Part shown: positions 33,663 to 47,000 of the stretch, piece by piece
Layout: each line of letters starts with the position of its first letter
Numbering within the stretch: the first letter of the stretch is position 1
Assembly: GCA_027946365.1 (NCBI GenBank)
Contig: JAPEUQ010000005.1
Coordinates: 2,170,001-2,234,000, forward strand
Length of the DNA: 64,000 nt
From: Kalmusia sp. IMI 367209
Taxonomy: Eukaryota; Ascomycota; Dothideomycetes; Pleosporales; Didymosphaeriaceae
Reading direction: 5' to 3'
Made by a program: the position numbers and the translations under genes
The notes under the pieces: model-generated
Seen by the model: only the letters and a program-made list of their open reading frames with translations
The model's database searches: none
Told to the model about the DNA's origin: nothing

Positions 33663-35301
33663 TCACGCCGTAAGCGCCGAACTCAAACCCAGAATGCCCA
33701 TGCCGGCAAACGCACTCGCGAAACACAGTCGCCGCGAATGCGTCAGCTCTAAGCTCTCCCCCAGCAACTGCAGGCTCACCATGGCCATGATGCCCGCCGT
33801 AACCGCAAACATGGCACCGTATACCGAATCGCCCGGCTCTCCTTCTCCACACTCTCCGGCCCTCTTCTTGGCAATCTTGAACCACAGCGCGGCTACGCCG
33901 GCGCCCAGCGGCTGCGAGACTCCGCCGAGCAGAGCGGACCAGAACATGGCTTTCCAGCGCGAGCCAATGGCGAGGTAGAGTGGGAGCGCCATAGCGAAGC
34001 CCTCGGTAATGTTATGAATAAAGAGCGCTAGGAATATGGAGAAGCCGAGGCGTGGGTTGGCGTGGTTGGTAGCGTAGGTGATGAAGCCCTCGGGAATCTT
34101 GTGGAGGGCGATGGCGATGCTAGTTTGGAGGCCGATGGAAAGGAAAGCATTGGTGGGAACATGATGATGGTGCTGTTGCTGTGCATGCGAAGTCGTCGAG
34201 GTATGAGACGTAAACGAGGATTGGCTTGGACGCTTGTGAAGGGGGTGACCGTTGCCGTTACTAAGGAGGCTGGCTTGAGAATTTTCCATGGTAGCAGGGC
34301 CAGAGACTGTGGGCGTAAGAGGACTGTTTTCTTCCACGTCCTGAAGATTCTGAATGAGGGGCTGGCGTTCGGCAGGGAGTGTCTGAGTTCTGGAGCCGGT
34401 TGGTCTCGTCAAGTTCTTATTCGATGCAGAATGCAGCAATCGTGGTACTCTGTCATGTTGGATGTTCCTAAAGCATTCGCTCCCGCAAGGATCAGAATAG
34501 CCGAAACACTTTCCGTTCTCGTCGCAGAACTCCTTAGATCCTGTGACGAGCGCTGTGACTTTCGTAGATATCTGTGTGTGCAATGAAGGCCTCCTAGCTA
34601 GAAGCTGCGGATGGTGGTGGTTCAGATCCGTGCCTCCATAGGATGAATGGGAATGTTCAAGCGGACTATTCCACTGCTCTTCCATGGGCCTACTACTGGG
34701 CTGGGAGTGATCGTGGTCCACATGAACGTCGTCTTCCTTGCCCTCCTCTTCATCGCCATGATCGTGGTCGCAGTCTACGACCGAATGCGGAATATATCGG
34801 TGAAGAATCTGCGATACGACCGCAATACCGAGTGCTCCCACCATGAAACTCGCGACGAGGACTAAAGTCGCAGGTTTTGGGTTCAGTCCACCTTTTTGCA
34901 GATAATTCTTAGCGGACGGTAGCATGCTGTACAGTGAAGAAAAGATCTGAGGCGAATATGTCAGCCAATGAGATTCTCACCGCAGAGACAATGTCACCGC
35001 ATGTAGGATACGCACCATGACGCCAAACGAAAGACTTAACCCCGACGAAAGAAACGGATTGCTGTCTTCTATCCTGAAATTCCGCTTTCCAGGCAGCAGA
35101 CGAACGATGAGATCAACGCATATGATCGAGGCTAGTGGCGTTAGCATAATATTCTTCATTCACTGGAGACAAACCACCTCACCCCCAAATGTGCATGCTG
35201 TAACGACATTAGCCAAGGTCTCCAGCATGTGTACGAAGCCTCTCACCTATGCCGCTAACCGCGGCCATGATCCACCCCCGGGCATCGTTGTCGAGCCCCA
35301 T
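33663..35301 (-). CDS. ZIP family metal (zinc) transporter
   Basis: Three exons: 35301-35247, 35131-35016 and 34946-33663, giving 484 aa; introns of 115 and 69 nt close in phase. MGLDNDARGWIMAAVSGIAS opens with a membrane span, followed by more helices to about residue 105. The middle is a long polar loop with His-rich clusters: DCDHDHGDEEEGKEDDVHVD HDH and, before the next helices, AQQQHHHHVP. The C-terminal half contains the ZIP signature GLQTSIAIALHKIPEGF and LALFIHNITEGFAMALPLYL, with His and Glu metal ligands in consecutive helices, then four more spans. ZIP proteins move zinc and sometimes iron into the cytosol from outside or from the vacuole. The long His-rich loop resembles vacuolar Zrt3-like fungal members; that sublocation is inference. 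A CNC-type cysteine patch (DPCGSECF) lies in the loop. Confidence 0.9.
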
Positions 35302-36078
35302 CTTTAAGAGTAACGTTTCACGCGCCAAGCACCGAAAAAAAGATCGGAAGAGGACAGCGGAGAATATTGAGGACGTCTCAAGAAGAGAGACAGATACGGT
35401 TAAGTTAGACGCGTGATTTTGATGTTAGTTAGTGATGATAGAGTAGGCAGAGCCGTCGTGAACGCCGTTTGAAGGCTGGACATCAGGGTGCTAGAATTCA
35501 AAGTGGCTTAGTGTTGGCGATCCTTTTGTCAGCGCCAAAAGCTCGTCGCGATTGGTCAAACACCAGGTGCAACATGGTTAGAGTCAAGCTACGATCTTAA
35601 TCCATATGGCCGTTCAAAGCTACGTAGGTAAGCTTGAGTCGTACATGACAGCACGTGCAGATTGTGCTACATACACCCGCAAGCATGAGCAAGCGAAATA
35701 TGTTTCTAGAGTTGTGCAACGTCCACGAGCGGACTCCCTCGTCTTCAAGTCCGACGCAATCATCAAAGACTCATCACTCAAAGCAGTCAACAGCACATGC
35801 GCAGTCATGGTATCGATTACTCAGCTTAGCCGACCTTCATCTAGTATACTCAATGCCGCCCATCGTTCGGATGATCCGCTTTGATAGCGAAACAACGCCT
35901 AATTCTAATGCAACACATATTTTCTCGGACAAAGCCCCGCCCAGCTCAGTTTAAAACGCCAACGCTATGCAAATGATTACACAAGGAAAATTTAGTGGAC
36001 TGTTAAAAACAAGTGTGAAAGAGGTACAAGAAGCAAAAAGTATAAACACCATTAAAGCCGGTCTTCGTGAGAAATTCT
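35302..36078. other. Intergenic, no gene seen
   Basis: About 780 bases, with the upstream region of the ZIP gene and the 3' region of the mannosyltransferase. Open frames at 35606-35954 in both directions lack any recognisable motif. Confidence 0.45.
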
Positions 36079-37748
36079 TCAAGAGAGCCGAGGTATCTCG
36101 ATCTTGCCCCACTTGCCCTCGCCCTGCTCAGGCGTCTCGTTGATGACGAGAAGGTTCCTGCCGCCGCAGAAGCCGCCTGGTTTGGCTGTACGCTCGACTT
36201 GGCGATATTGACCCTTGAGGTCTGCTTCAGTTGCATTGGGCAGGAATGCCTTGACGGGATCGTCGTAAACCCAAACCGTGTCGGTCACTTGTTGTCCAGG
36301 CTCTTCGTGTTGCCTTGGATTGTATAGCGGAAAGCCCACAGCGTGGTTCAGGATGTCGTGGATGATTGAGTAGAGTCTTTCCGGGCGACGAGTCAAAGAC
36401 AACCAGGACAGTGTCTTGGTGTCATACGCCACGCGGATATACGGATTCATGTAGATTCCGGAATCCTGCGGCATGCCCACGCCAGACCGTCGATACTGGA
36501 GGTCGGCATGAACGAGACAGCACTCGGATGACTCCCAGAAGGTATCCTCGTCGTACCGAAAACGGAGAGGTGATGTCTCGGGGTTGGCCGATGTTTCCGA
36601 TTCTGTTGTGTTTTCCGGTGCGCTGCCCAGGAAGCGAGTCTGGTCCTGGAACCATTTGGCCTCGAAAGCAGTCATGCCTCCCCAGCAGCTCGTCACCCGA
36701 ACAGCATCCTTGCCTGCAAGAACGTCCTTTCTGCTTGTTGCGTCGCCTTCGCTGGTGAACCAAGGATAAAACGGTATGCCCATGTTGCCACCGTCAAGAT
36801 CCCTCGTCGCAAACCGATCGTAGAACTTGAAGGCGTTGATGAAGTCAACAGCGCATGCAGCACCGTAATTTGGGAGACCGTTGGAATCGATGTTGGTAGA
36901 GAAGAGGAGTTGGGCGGCATCGATGGGATCGAAGTTCACATCGTTGATGTAGAGGATCTTGTCAAACGCTACTTCGCTCGTGTCCAGAGGTGCGAGAGCT
37001 CGGTTGCGGACCTCGGCGAGGAAAGCTACCCGCTTGATGCGGGAGTCGCCGTTGGGAAGGGTGACGCGTGGCAATGAGGTCAGGTCGAAGTCTTCGGATA
37101 CGATGGTAGCATTGCCTAAGCTGTTAGTGCGAGCGTCTCATATAGGGCGACGACGAAGACTTACATGGTGTCTTCTGCTCCAAGTCACGCAGCGACTGTC
37201 GCGTCACCGGATCAGCGTCATTCTCGTAGATGCTCAAGTGGACGTTCTGCGGGCCCAATAGATCCACCAGCTCCAGTACCGACTTGCCCCATGCTCCCGA
37301 CGTCAACGCTCCCCTCCTCTTCGAAGATGGCAGCCGCGATGAGAACTTTCTGTTCGTGAACGTTGGCGCGACCGGGCAAATCGCTGGTGAGGGCGCGCTT
37401 GCGGAGCTCGTTGTAGTGCGCGGGCCGGTGCGTGTACGAGGGGAAGAGGATGCCGACAAAGAGCACAAGGAAGAGGCAGATGTAGGGTATCGAGAAGACG
37501 GTGTAGTAGATGAGGCGCAGGATAGAGCGCTTCCTTCGGCGCGGGGTGATGTAGTGCGCGCAGACGGCGGGATCTGCAAGCTTATTCACGCCTGGGATTG
37601 TGTGACCCAGGCGGCCGAGCCAGGACGTGTGCGAGGTATTCGAGGTATTCGAGTCGCGGCGCTCGAGCGCAGGCGCATGCTCGAGGTCGGTGGAGGAGCG
37701 CGGCAGCAGCTCATACTCGTGGGCGGCTGAGCGGAGTCGTAGTGACAT
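36079..37748 (-). CDS. GT69 mannosyltransferase (CAP59/CMT1-like), one frame break
   Basis: Two exons, 37748-37165 and 37115-36079; the 49-nt intron (GTAAGT..TTAG) is in phase once a single extra base is ignored, giving about 539 aa. MSLRLRSAAHEYELLPRSST opens a cytosolic tail; one membrane span follows at about 75-97 (LRLIYYTVFSIPYICLFLVL), making a type II Golgi protein. The catalytic domain has KVLIAAAIF, SGAWGKSVLELVDLLGPQNV, NVHLSIYENDADPVTRQSLR, RVAFLAEVRNRALAPL, ILYINDVNFDPIDAAQLL and WGGMTAFEAKWF, hallmarks of the cryptococcal alpha-1,3-mannosyltransferase family. At 37311-37314 (C4 on plus) one base too many separates IFEEEG from ALTSGAWG, so the gene as written is cut after about 145 codons. 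Everything else is intact, so a read error is as likely as a recent loss. Confidence 0.85.
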
Positions 37749-38976
37749 TTAGGGGGTCGTGAGGGGGTTCGAGGGACAACGAGGTCCCATGAGGCAGACG
37801 ACGCGGGTGAAATATGCGTTACAGGAGGTTGCTTGGGCGAGGTTTGGTGTGAGGGTGCAGCGATCCTGAGGCACGGCGGGCTTGGGCAATTTGACAAGCG
37901 GAAGGGTCTGTCACGAGCGGCTTCGCCATGCGGCCACACGTGGATTGCTAGACGCGACGAGCCGTGGTTTTCAGGACCGGGGTGGGACACTAGGCGTACG
38001 AGGGCGCGGGATGCACTGCCCCCTATGAAACGAATTTCAACGCTTTTCCCACCCACTAGAAGCGCTTGCGAGCCAGAGCTAGCCGCTGTTGTCGTAGCAG
38101 CCCCCGGGCTTGGTGTTCTTTCACTCGACCGCGCCGTCCTCCGTCCAGCAATTGGGCCAGCCCCCTGCGTCCGCTCTGGGCCTCTGTTGCGAGTCCTTCG
38201 TTTAGAAGCTTCATCTCACGTATAGATACGCGTCCCAACGGACACGGCGGCATCCTGCGGATCTCCCGACCGACGACGACTGCCATCGCGACTCCGCCGG
38301 CCGTCGGGCCCGGAACCACTCGCGCCCGTTGCCCCTTATCCTCCACCCGTTATCGTGAGCCTTACCTGCACCAGCACACAAAGAATCCTAGGCGCTCGTG
38401 CGTGATCCATCAGTCTGTTGTTTGAATAGGTTACGCTTGCGAAGACTTCCAGTTCCTCAGTGCTCCTCACAACTATCCTATTGGTGTGGATGCAAGACCG
38501 CGATCAAATTGCTGTTCCTGGTTCTACTTGGACCCTTTTTGAAAGGGTTTAATGTGGAGAAAAAGATGACGGCGCATGTCTCAGCCACTTCAGCCACGCC
38601 CTCTTCTCAGCTAGGCCTGCTTACTCTACATGTGTTGGCTTTAGGGACGTACGAAGGTGGTGCGTTAATTCTATTTCCATCTTCACCTCACGGGCGCAAT
38701 GCACAATAAGCAGCTGAGGGTGCGAGCTCGTTGGCAATTTCGCTACAGGGAAGACAAAGTTTACCATTAGCCTACCAGACCAAAGCATGACCCGTGGGGG
38801 AAAAATTGGAGCATGGCAAGCCGAATATGCCGAACATGCCGCAGCCTTCCAAACACCGAATGCCTCGTCATGATCCAAGCATCCTGCTCCGGTCCATGAA
38901 AAGGGGAACTCTTGCAATAACCCGCATGGGCACACACAATCTTACGCATGATCACTTCTGTTCCTTCCAGATATTC
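37749..38976. other. 1.2-kb intergenic region
   Basis: Upstream of the GT69 gene and downstream of the long unknown gene. Open frames (for example 38056-38425) run on both strands, GC-rich near 38050-38350, but no domain or splice-compatible gene is evident. Confidence 0.4.
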
Positions 38977-41900
38977 TTACACGTTTCTCGGCCCACAAAC
39001 ACCTCCTCTCTCGACCACCAACTCAAATTTCTTGCTTCCAAGGCCCACATTAAACTGAGTCTTCCAGTATCGCTCCTCTCCGTCCTTCCCGTCCAGCTCC
39101 ATCACCTTCTTCCTCAAGTCACCAGCATTGCTTTCCTGCCATGCGATCTGTAATTGGTTCGTCGGGTTCTTCTCGTGGCTCATCTCCATTTGCAAGTTGC
39201 ATGCAGCATTGTTGGCACCGTGCAGAGTAGTGTAGTTCTCGATGCAGGGGACCTGGTGATATTGGCGTATCACCTGGCTAGAAGATGGTGATTTGCCTTT
39301 GTGCCGCTTCGTTTGAGCGCCCTCAAGCTCATCTTTAGCTTTGCGCTTTTTGTCGTGCTTGCTCTTGTCGAAACCAGACAGTGTTTTAGATGAATTGGAG
39401 TCTGAGTCTGAGCACGATGCCTCGTCGTCGCCGTCAGACTCCTCGCGACTTGCGTTGGGAATCTCAACGAGCTTGAAGAGACGTAATGTGTATACCGTCT
39501 TACTTAAAAAAGACGTGTGCTTTGGCGGAGGCTGGATCGCAGCTACACCTGCTGGCACTGAAAAGAAGCGTAAGCCCAATGTACGTTATGTGATTATCCG
39601 GGCTTACTCACCGACACCTCGCTCCACCCAAACCTTAATGTATATTTTTCCCCCAGGCCTATCTATCGGAGCGAGGACACCGGTAATCTCTAGGCAGCCT
39701 TCAACGCCATGTATGCTGCGGGATTCTTGGTGCAGAACCGGAAATGAGATCGTGTACGAGTGCTTGATGCGAATGAAAAGCTCCTCGGCCTGCTTGTTCG
39801 CTGTCTCAAGGACAGTAGATGTGGTCCCTATCGTCATAGCATCGCCCTCGTCTACGATATCTGAATCGTCACATATCCTCTGTTTTACTCTATATTCGAA
39901 GTATGCGTCCGGACTCGCGGTACTTGTCAGACGATCCTCCAAAATAATCAAAGGCAAACTGCTTGCCATCTCGTCCGCCTTTGCGGAAGGGTGCGGGGCA
40001 ACAATGCTGACCACCTGAGAACCAACCTCTGTTGGCTTGGTCGTAAGTGTTGTAGAAAGATGCACGTTGGGTGAGTTTGAGGTGGGATTGGTGACATTCG
40101 CTGATTCCCTCACCGGTGCGGCTTCGATAGCAAGCTCCTTCTCAAACACAAGTTGGGAAGGTTTGACAGAAGTGCTCTCCTTGGGCGATTCTGGGACATA
40201 GTTCAAGGTCGCTGACTGCTCCGTTGAGGTAGCTGCGAGTGTATTCTTGCCATCGCCAGGGGCCTGAGTGCGGTTGGCGGCCACGGTTGCTTTCTGGGAA
40301 TCGGGAGAAGAACTTTGGACCCCTATCTTCTCTACTAAAGTGGGTGCGAATGTAGGCTTGTTAATAGGCACAGTGAGAGCATCTCCTTTACCGGACTGTT
40401 TCAAACGATCCAAGGCAGTCCCTCCCGCTGGGATGGCTACTGGGGGAGAATCCTCATCACATAGCGCTTGAACGTGGCCAATCGAATCGGACTCCTTCGT
40501 AAATCCCGAGGCCGTGTCACTTGGTTGATTTGAAGCGTTTGCGGTAATGCCTCTCTTTTTTACAACGGCTGGCGACGGCGCATTATGAGCTCCAGGAGGA
40601 GGAGGTATGTAGATGTCGAAACCATCTTCTGGTGGAGGGTCCGGGATCCGTACATTCTTCTTGAACGGTTGCTTTGGCGCTGCGACCTCGGGATTGGAAG
40701 CTAAACTCACAGGTTTCTGAACAGAAGCAGGCGTGTGGACTTGAACCGATGGATGCGCATTGGGATGAGGAGAAGCAGGTGCCTTTGGCTGGGTAGAGGA
40801 AGGCGCATGAGGTTGTACTACAGAAGGTTCTCTGGGTTGCACGGTAGTGGCTGGTATCAGATTCTTGTCGAGTGCTCGGGAAGAAGCTTCATTAACACTT
40901 CTCGCCGCTATGCTCTTCGAGCCTGTAGGATGGGTAGGCTGCGCTTTGATATCGGGACCCGTATGAGGCTTTGGAGCGCTGTGACCTGCCGTGTTCGTTT
41001 TGGATGCAGCAACGCCAGATGAGTTCGTATTCTTCTGAGACGCTGTATCTGCCTGGTCTTTAGAAGGTATCGGCAGTATAGCGTTTTTGACAGGTACAGA
41101 GAATGGTTCATTTTTTGGGAGTGCCTGAGCAGAATTAGTGTTCTTATGCGTTGAAGTGGACGCATGCTTTGATGGTGTTAGATGACTCTTCAGAGACACC
41201 GGTACTTCAGTTGGAAGACTTTTGGACGTCAAGTCGCGATCGCGAAATGCCACATCGCTTGTGCTATTATTTGAAGAAACTTCAGCAAGAAGATGCCGCA
41301 AGGTAGATGACGCGGATTGCGCGATAGGGGTCTTGGGAGTCGATCGAGTCGATCCCAGTTTGTTAACGGATGTAGCAGAGCCCTTAGCCTGTACCAGTCT
41401 GTTTACAGGAGAAGCTGTCCCGCCACCTTCTCGAGGCTGAATCGATGGTTCCTTCGATAGCTTCAAGTCCGCTGCTATACTCTGAGTGGTGTTTCGTGGA
41501 GTCGAGATGGCTCCTCCGGCAGTACCTCCAGACTGAGCCGTAGTGACCGCTAAGAGTCTCCGGCTCATTACACTAACCTGTCTCTGATGAGTAGGCACAT
41601 TCTTCCGATCATCCGCCGGTGTAGGTTGTCTCTGACTCTGAATAGCGTTGGGCTTTCCATTCAAATGTGTGCCTAGACCAGTGCGCGCGGGTGTAAGACA
41701 CTTCCGGTCTGCATCGCTTCTCTGACTAGAATCAACGGAAGTAGCCGGTCGATCACGAGTAAGCGTAGGCACCTCCTGGTTGCTAGCGCCTCTTTGTCCT
41801 CCATCAACGGAAATACTAGGCCTAGCAGAAGTTGACATCCGCGCCGCCGACTTCTGATTCACAAGACGAGGCTGTGTACGACTGCGAATATCTAACGGAA

Positions 41901-43398
41901 CAGGTACTTGAGGCTTTTTCATTATTCCAGGCTGCGATGCATTGGCTCTAGTGGCTTGCCCTTGTGAACGAGATGGAGCCTGGGATAGCTGCTTTGGTGT
42001 CTCTGATTGGAGATTTCTGCACTTTGGGTCCATGCTTGATTTTCTTTCCGAATGTTGCTTGAGAGCCTGGCCGGCACTAATTGAGCTGACTACGCTTGCC
42101 GATCGACTGGTGCTTCTCTCAGAAGTTCGGTCAAAGCTCGATGGAATTCTCTGTCTTGGCATTCCCAACTCTTCCGCTGAATGCCTGGTCTTCTCTCCCT
42201 GTTCGTTCTTGGCATATCCCTTCCCTGGCCTTTGAACGTTGTTCGCAAAGGCACCATTTTTGACAAGCTGCTTCAACCGATCCATGTTCACATTGCCACG
42301 CGCGCTCGGAGGCTTCGCAGCTGGTGCTGAAACGGTCGTGGAACCTTCATCGTCTTCATCATTAGACGAGACGTCGAAAGGTATATCTACATGTTGGGAA
42401 TCAGGTTATTCAAAGTCAAAAACGGTACATTACATACAATCCAACGTGAGATGACTTACTCTTCGGCTTCTTAACAGTTATCTCGTTTGCAGTGGCTGTC
42501 AATATCAAAGGCCTTCCATTTGGTAGGTCAGCATCAGCATATATGTTCTTAGCCTTATGCTGCCGAGCGGTGAATTCTTGGCCGATGGGGACGCTTGATG
42601 CCGATTGAGCGAGAGACGAACCGCGCGCGGAAGGTGAAAGACTGCCGCGACGGTGAGCTTCCACGTGTGAGGACCGTGGCTCATGATCCGACTCTTCCTC
42701 GAAATCACTATCCGGGTATTCGCTCAATGGTTTAATCATGTTCCTGCTCATGATAATGTTTAGTTCGTCTTCGGTCTGGGCAATTGACGACTCTACTGCG
42801 CTATACGATGGAGGGTTCGTCGATCGGCTGCAAGGTCGGATATCTTGCAGAGAAGAGAAGAGCACCAGGCTCTCTGCTTGTGAAGAATTGTAGCGAATGG
42901 TTCGATGATTCTCGTTGGCAGTGATCTCATCACTCAGCTAAGGTAGGTAAGAAACGAGTAAAGGCGTGGAGCGCCACAACAATTTATCTCACTCACCTCG
43001 TCGCTGTCCGACCAAAGACTTCCTGGGGATGGAAGTCGCCGCTTATTCTTGGATTGTCTTGCCTCTACATATGCAGCGTCGAGTGAGCTGCAATCTTTTG
43101 TAATAAATGTCATTGCATCCACACGGAAAATACCGCACACCGACCAAGCAAACAGTATAGCAGTACAGGACGGAGGATCCAACAAACTGACAGGGGGAGC
43201 CAAGGGAGATTGAATCGCCTTGAAGATTTCGGTTTGACGCGGCCTTTTCTGGAAGCCCTGAAATGACCAGTAAATCTCACTCACCGCCCAAGTGCAAACG
43301 CTAGGGACTGCGTCACATGGGCTTGTCGCGTCGACCCTTAACACAAAACCATTTTGCGAGATTTTCTGCTTCAAAGTGATTTGAGAGGCTGCTATATT
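38977..43398 (-). CDS. Long disordered protein of unknown function (about 1,411 aa visible)
   Basis: Four exons on the minus strand: 43398-42997, 42937-42460, 42386-39612 and 39557-38977. They close in phase (introns of 59, 73 and 54 nt). The visible part starts at an acceptor (TTCAG at 43399-43403), so at least one 5' exon is missing from this model. The N-terminal 130 residues look folded (SPCDAVPSVCTWAVSEIYWS, PPSCTAILFAWSVCGIFRVD). The next 1,000 residues are Ser/Pro/Thr/Gln-rich and mostly disordered, with repeats of QPxAPxxxQP. The C-terminal 300 residues seem folded again, with EELFIRIKHSYTISFPVLHQ, GGKIYIKVWVERG, then a short Lys-rich patch (DKSKHDKKRKAKDELEG) and a final beta-rich end. 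No family recognised. Nuclear location is suggested by the basic patch only. Confidence 0.7.
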
Positions 43399-43678
43399 CT
43401 GAACGCATCAATTGTGGAAAAGAGGGAAATATTAACTTGATGTGGGGAGAATGCAGGTTAGTGATCAAAGTCTAGAAATGCACTAAGTATCTGTTCACCT
43501 CATGATATCCAAAGCACACTTGGGTCAATAACTCTTAAAATGTACCTAAGCTCTATAAACCGTTTATCTAGGTGCATTGGAAGGGGAATACTAGAACAAT
43601 TGCCTGTACAAGATCTCCAATATAGATTTCTTCTCTCTACGGCAAGCCCTCAAGTTGCTAGTCATGGTAGACTAGAAT

Positions 43679-43966
43679 TTATGGAAGTATTGTGAGCTGA
43701 TTCACCACAGGATATATGATGGAAGTCGGAGATATTGATGAAATGAAAATAGCTGCTACTTCTAGTTCGAAGATGATCATCACCAAAATCTGATAGATGT
43801 AGTGTGACTTTTCCCAGGATACGTAGTCGTGTGGGTATTCATGTACTTGCAACGCTTCCCACCATTCAGTTCGGCCAGTGCTGTCTTCAGTTACTAGACT
43901 AGGCAGAGTTGTTGAAGATGATGACGTTGATAAACTGCGACCACACGTTGAGTGTTGCTTAGTCAT
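43679..43966 (-). CDS. Candidate 5' exon or small ORF upstream of the long unknown gene
   Basis: An ATG at 43964-43966 opens 95 codons with coding character: a Ser/Thr-rich start (SLSTSSSSTTLPSLVTED) then TGRTEWWEALQVHEYPHDYV and a hydrophobic stretch IYQILVMIIFELEVAAIFIS. A phase-0 donor (GTACAT) lies after WWEALQ, compatible with the phase-0 acceptor of the long unknown gene at 43399, so it may be that gene's first exon. If so the intron would be long (about 440 nt) or hide another exon. Otherwise it is a separate small protein. It starts 113 bases from the divergent Trm732-like gene. Confidence 0.4.
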   Translation of the reverse strand: MTKQHSTCGRSLSTSSSSTTLPSLVTEDSTGRTEWWEALQVHEYPHDYVSWEKSHYIYQILVMIIFELEVAAIFISSISPTSIIYPVVNQLTILP

Positions 43967-44078
43967 CGCTGGATATGGTATAGCGTCTCGCACTCTTTTT
44001 CAAGTCCACAGTTGTTGGCAGCCGCGGCATCGCGAGAGAACACTGATCAACTTCGTGTGCCGCTGGCCAGTGCGCAAT

Positions 44079-47000
44079 ATGGCTGGTGCAGATTTGTCGA
44101 GAGAGGTGCCCATCCCAGAGCAAACGCTCAGGGACCTATCTAAAGACATAGTGGGTATCTTTCCCAATTTTATAGATCAAGAACCCGATCTTAGCGTCAA
44201 GTAAGGAAACAAAGTCCGTGAGTTTTGAGTATTAGCGATTGGAAAGAAACCTGACACATGAATTAGAGCTCTACATTCTGTGATAGATCCGCTGCTACAA
44301 ACGGCAGCTTCACCGGATATCACTTCGTCACAACGAGCTGCTGCGTGTAACGTCATTTGCGCTATCATTGAGAGAGCTCAGACACTGGGCTTGCAGCATA
44401 TCCAACAGGCTATTCTAGATGATTCGATTTGGTCGAGGTCTTTCACGATTTATCTTGAAAAGTCAGACAGCGCAAAGGGCAAGTCCGTGAGGCAGGTCTT
44501 AGTGACGCTCACGAACGTCCTGCTGCGAAATCAAACTCAACGCGCATTTGAACTCCAAGATCAGGCGGTCGCAGCTTTTGTCGACATTATATGCCAACGA
44601 CAGGATCGCATCAAAGTCAAACCGGCCTTACAAGGTCTTGCTCATTTCTTGCAGAAGGACATTACCACAATCCCAAAGCTCGTGGAGGTCTACTCGAAAT
44701 CACTAGAGCATACTTCTGTATCATTAACGGATGAATTAGGCGTGCAATCTCTTTTCACCGCCTTCCTATCTTGGATTGTCCACCATGATACATCTCTTTC
44801 GGCCGGCCATTTGATTAAAAGCTTCCTCAATCAATTACGCCGGATACGACACCAAGATACATCAACTGTTTACGAGTCTGTTTCGTCTGTATGGATGAAA
44901 CCAGTGGTCGATTGTCTCCATCAATGGCCAGATCGAATACAAGAATTCAAGACGCATGTCTTTCCCCATTGCTTTCTGCCCAATGTTGATGAATATGTCC
45001 AATTCCTTTCATATCTACATTTTCCTCGTCATGTAGCCTCAAGAGACTCTATACCTCAAGAACTTAGCGCACACACTACAAAGGAAAACGGGTTAGAAGA
45101 TTTTGAAGAATTTCGAATACTTCTCGCGTCCGTCCAGACAGCAAAAGAGCTAGGCATTATCAAAGATGTCGGTAAGTGGCAAGATATCAGCTCTCTCCTC
45201 ATCTGCAGCAAATACCCCTAACACAAAAGGCAAGATTATCGATTATGCAAGACTGTATTGGTAGAGCACGAAGCCATACTTCTACCTGACGACATTTTCG
45301 GTGGATGGCTCTCACACATGGAGGGTGAAGTCCGACTTGCTGGATTGTTCCTTTCGGTCTATTCGACTAACGTGACACGAATTATCACCGGCGGCATATT
45401 CAGATCTCTGAAGAAGAATTTGCTGCATCTGCACAACGACACTGACGTCAACTTCCGTCGAGAGCTGATTGGCTACATCCAAAGATTATTCAATCGTCTG
45501 CGAGGTAGTACAGCGACCCTCGCCAAGTCAAAACATAAGGCGGTTGCGGCATGTGAGTCTCGCCTTGCTTTCCCGGACAGGCAGCGCATTCATCAACACA
45601 AGTCCACAATTCAGGATCCATTGGAAGAGTCGTTACATTTCATCACATGGTATATTACCTTCCTCGAGGGGGAGCTTCGCTCAGACGCTTCCTATCAAAG
45701 ACGAATAACAGCGCTTAGGGCGCTTATGGTCGTCCTCAAATCTGGTGTTGATTCACGCGTTCCGCACCATCTCCTCTCTAAAGGCGCACAGGGCCAGCTG
45801 AACTGGGCACACGGTTTGCAAGTAACGAACACCAGTTTGATCAGAAAGGTGCTTGACATGACCTTGGATCCATTTGATGATATAAGAGACACATCTATAT
45901 CTATTCTACAGGTTTGTTTTGAAGCAATGCCGGATGAAGAAAGGGAGGTCGCGCTATCAATGCTAAAACCTTTCATCAACCGTGCTGAAGCGACTATGCT
46001 CCGCACTGGGCGCGCTGACCAAGCCGATGGACTAGCTAGATCATATGCACTATATTATTCCTGCCTTTCGGCTGCTTCAGAGGGCCATCAGCCGGCCAAT
46101 TCCGCTGTGGAGACGCGTAATGAAGTTATCCATCGTTTAACGGGACAATTGGAAGAGACTCTCACAATAGCACGGAATGATCTATCTGACGCAGTCAACG
46201 GCCGTCCAGTTCATGGAATTTTCGCTGCCATAAGGTTCGGGACCTCAGCTGCGATTACGAGCTTGAGCTGATATTTCCCAGGTACATCATAGATCAGGAC
46301 GAATTCTACGGCAATGTGAAGGGCATCAATGCTGGTAGCTTCAATGAGCTAAAACAAATCCAAGATCAGCTTATAAATGAATGCGATACAGTATGGAGCT
46401 GCGTCAGAGACGTTCTCTGTGTAGACGCACCTGAAGGGCATGTACCCGAGGACTTGGAGGAAGAGGCAAGTCTGGACACAAAGGAGATACTCAGTTACTC
46501 TTGGAGAGCCTTGAAAGAAGCAAGGTAAAGCCAAGCACTCAGCATGGTCCTCACGTTGCTCACGATCGCAGTACTCTTCTAAGGGTGATGGCCACGAGGG
46601 CTCCTATCGGATCTCAAGATCGAGATGTGATAACTGCGACACGCTTTGAAGAGCTTGGCCGATTATGCTTCACGCAGCTTATTGAGTTACGTCACCGAGG
46701 TGCATTTTCAGCCGTAGCGCAAACGTTTGCAGCGTTTTGTCGGCGTTGCTATACAAGTGACGATGATGTGTTGCGTGGACTACCTGAGAAGTGGTATCAG
46801 GTAAATGGTAGTTCCTATCACTAAGTTACCTCCTAACACTATCACAGGAAACACTTTTCTCGATCCAGGCACAAGCACACGCCATCACTAGACGCTCTGG
46901 CGGTATCCCTGCACTCATGGCTGGCATCGTTTCCGCAGAACCACAGCCTGGTGGCAAGCTGTTACCACAAGCAATTCGAGATCTCATTGTTGAGGCGACA

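Noticed and set aside
34062..34586. A 174-codon plus-strand open frame
   Set aside because: It lies antisense to the coding exon of the ZIP transporter and shows no family features.
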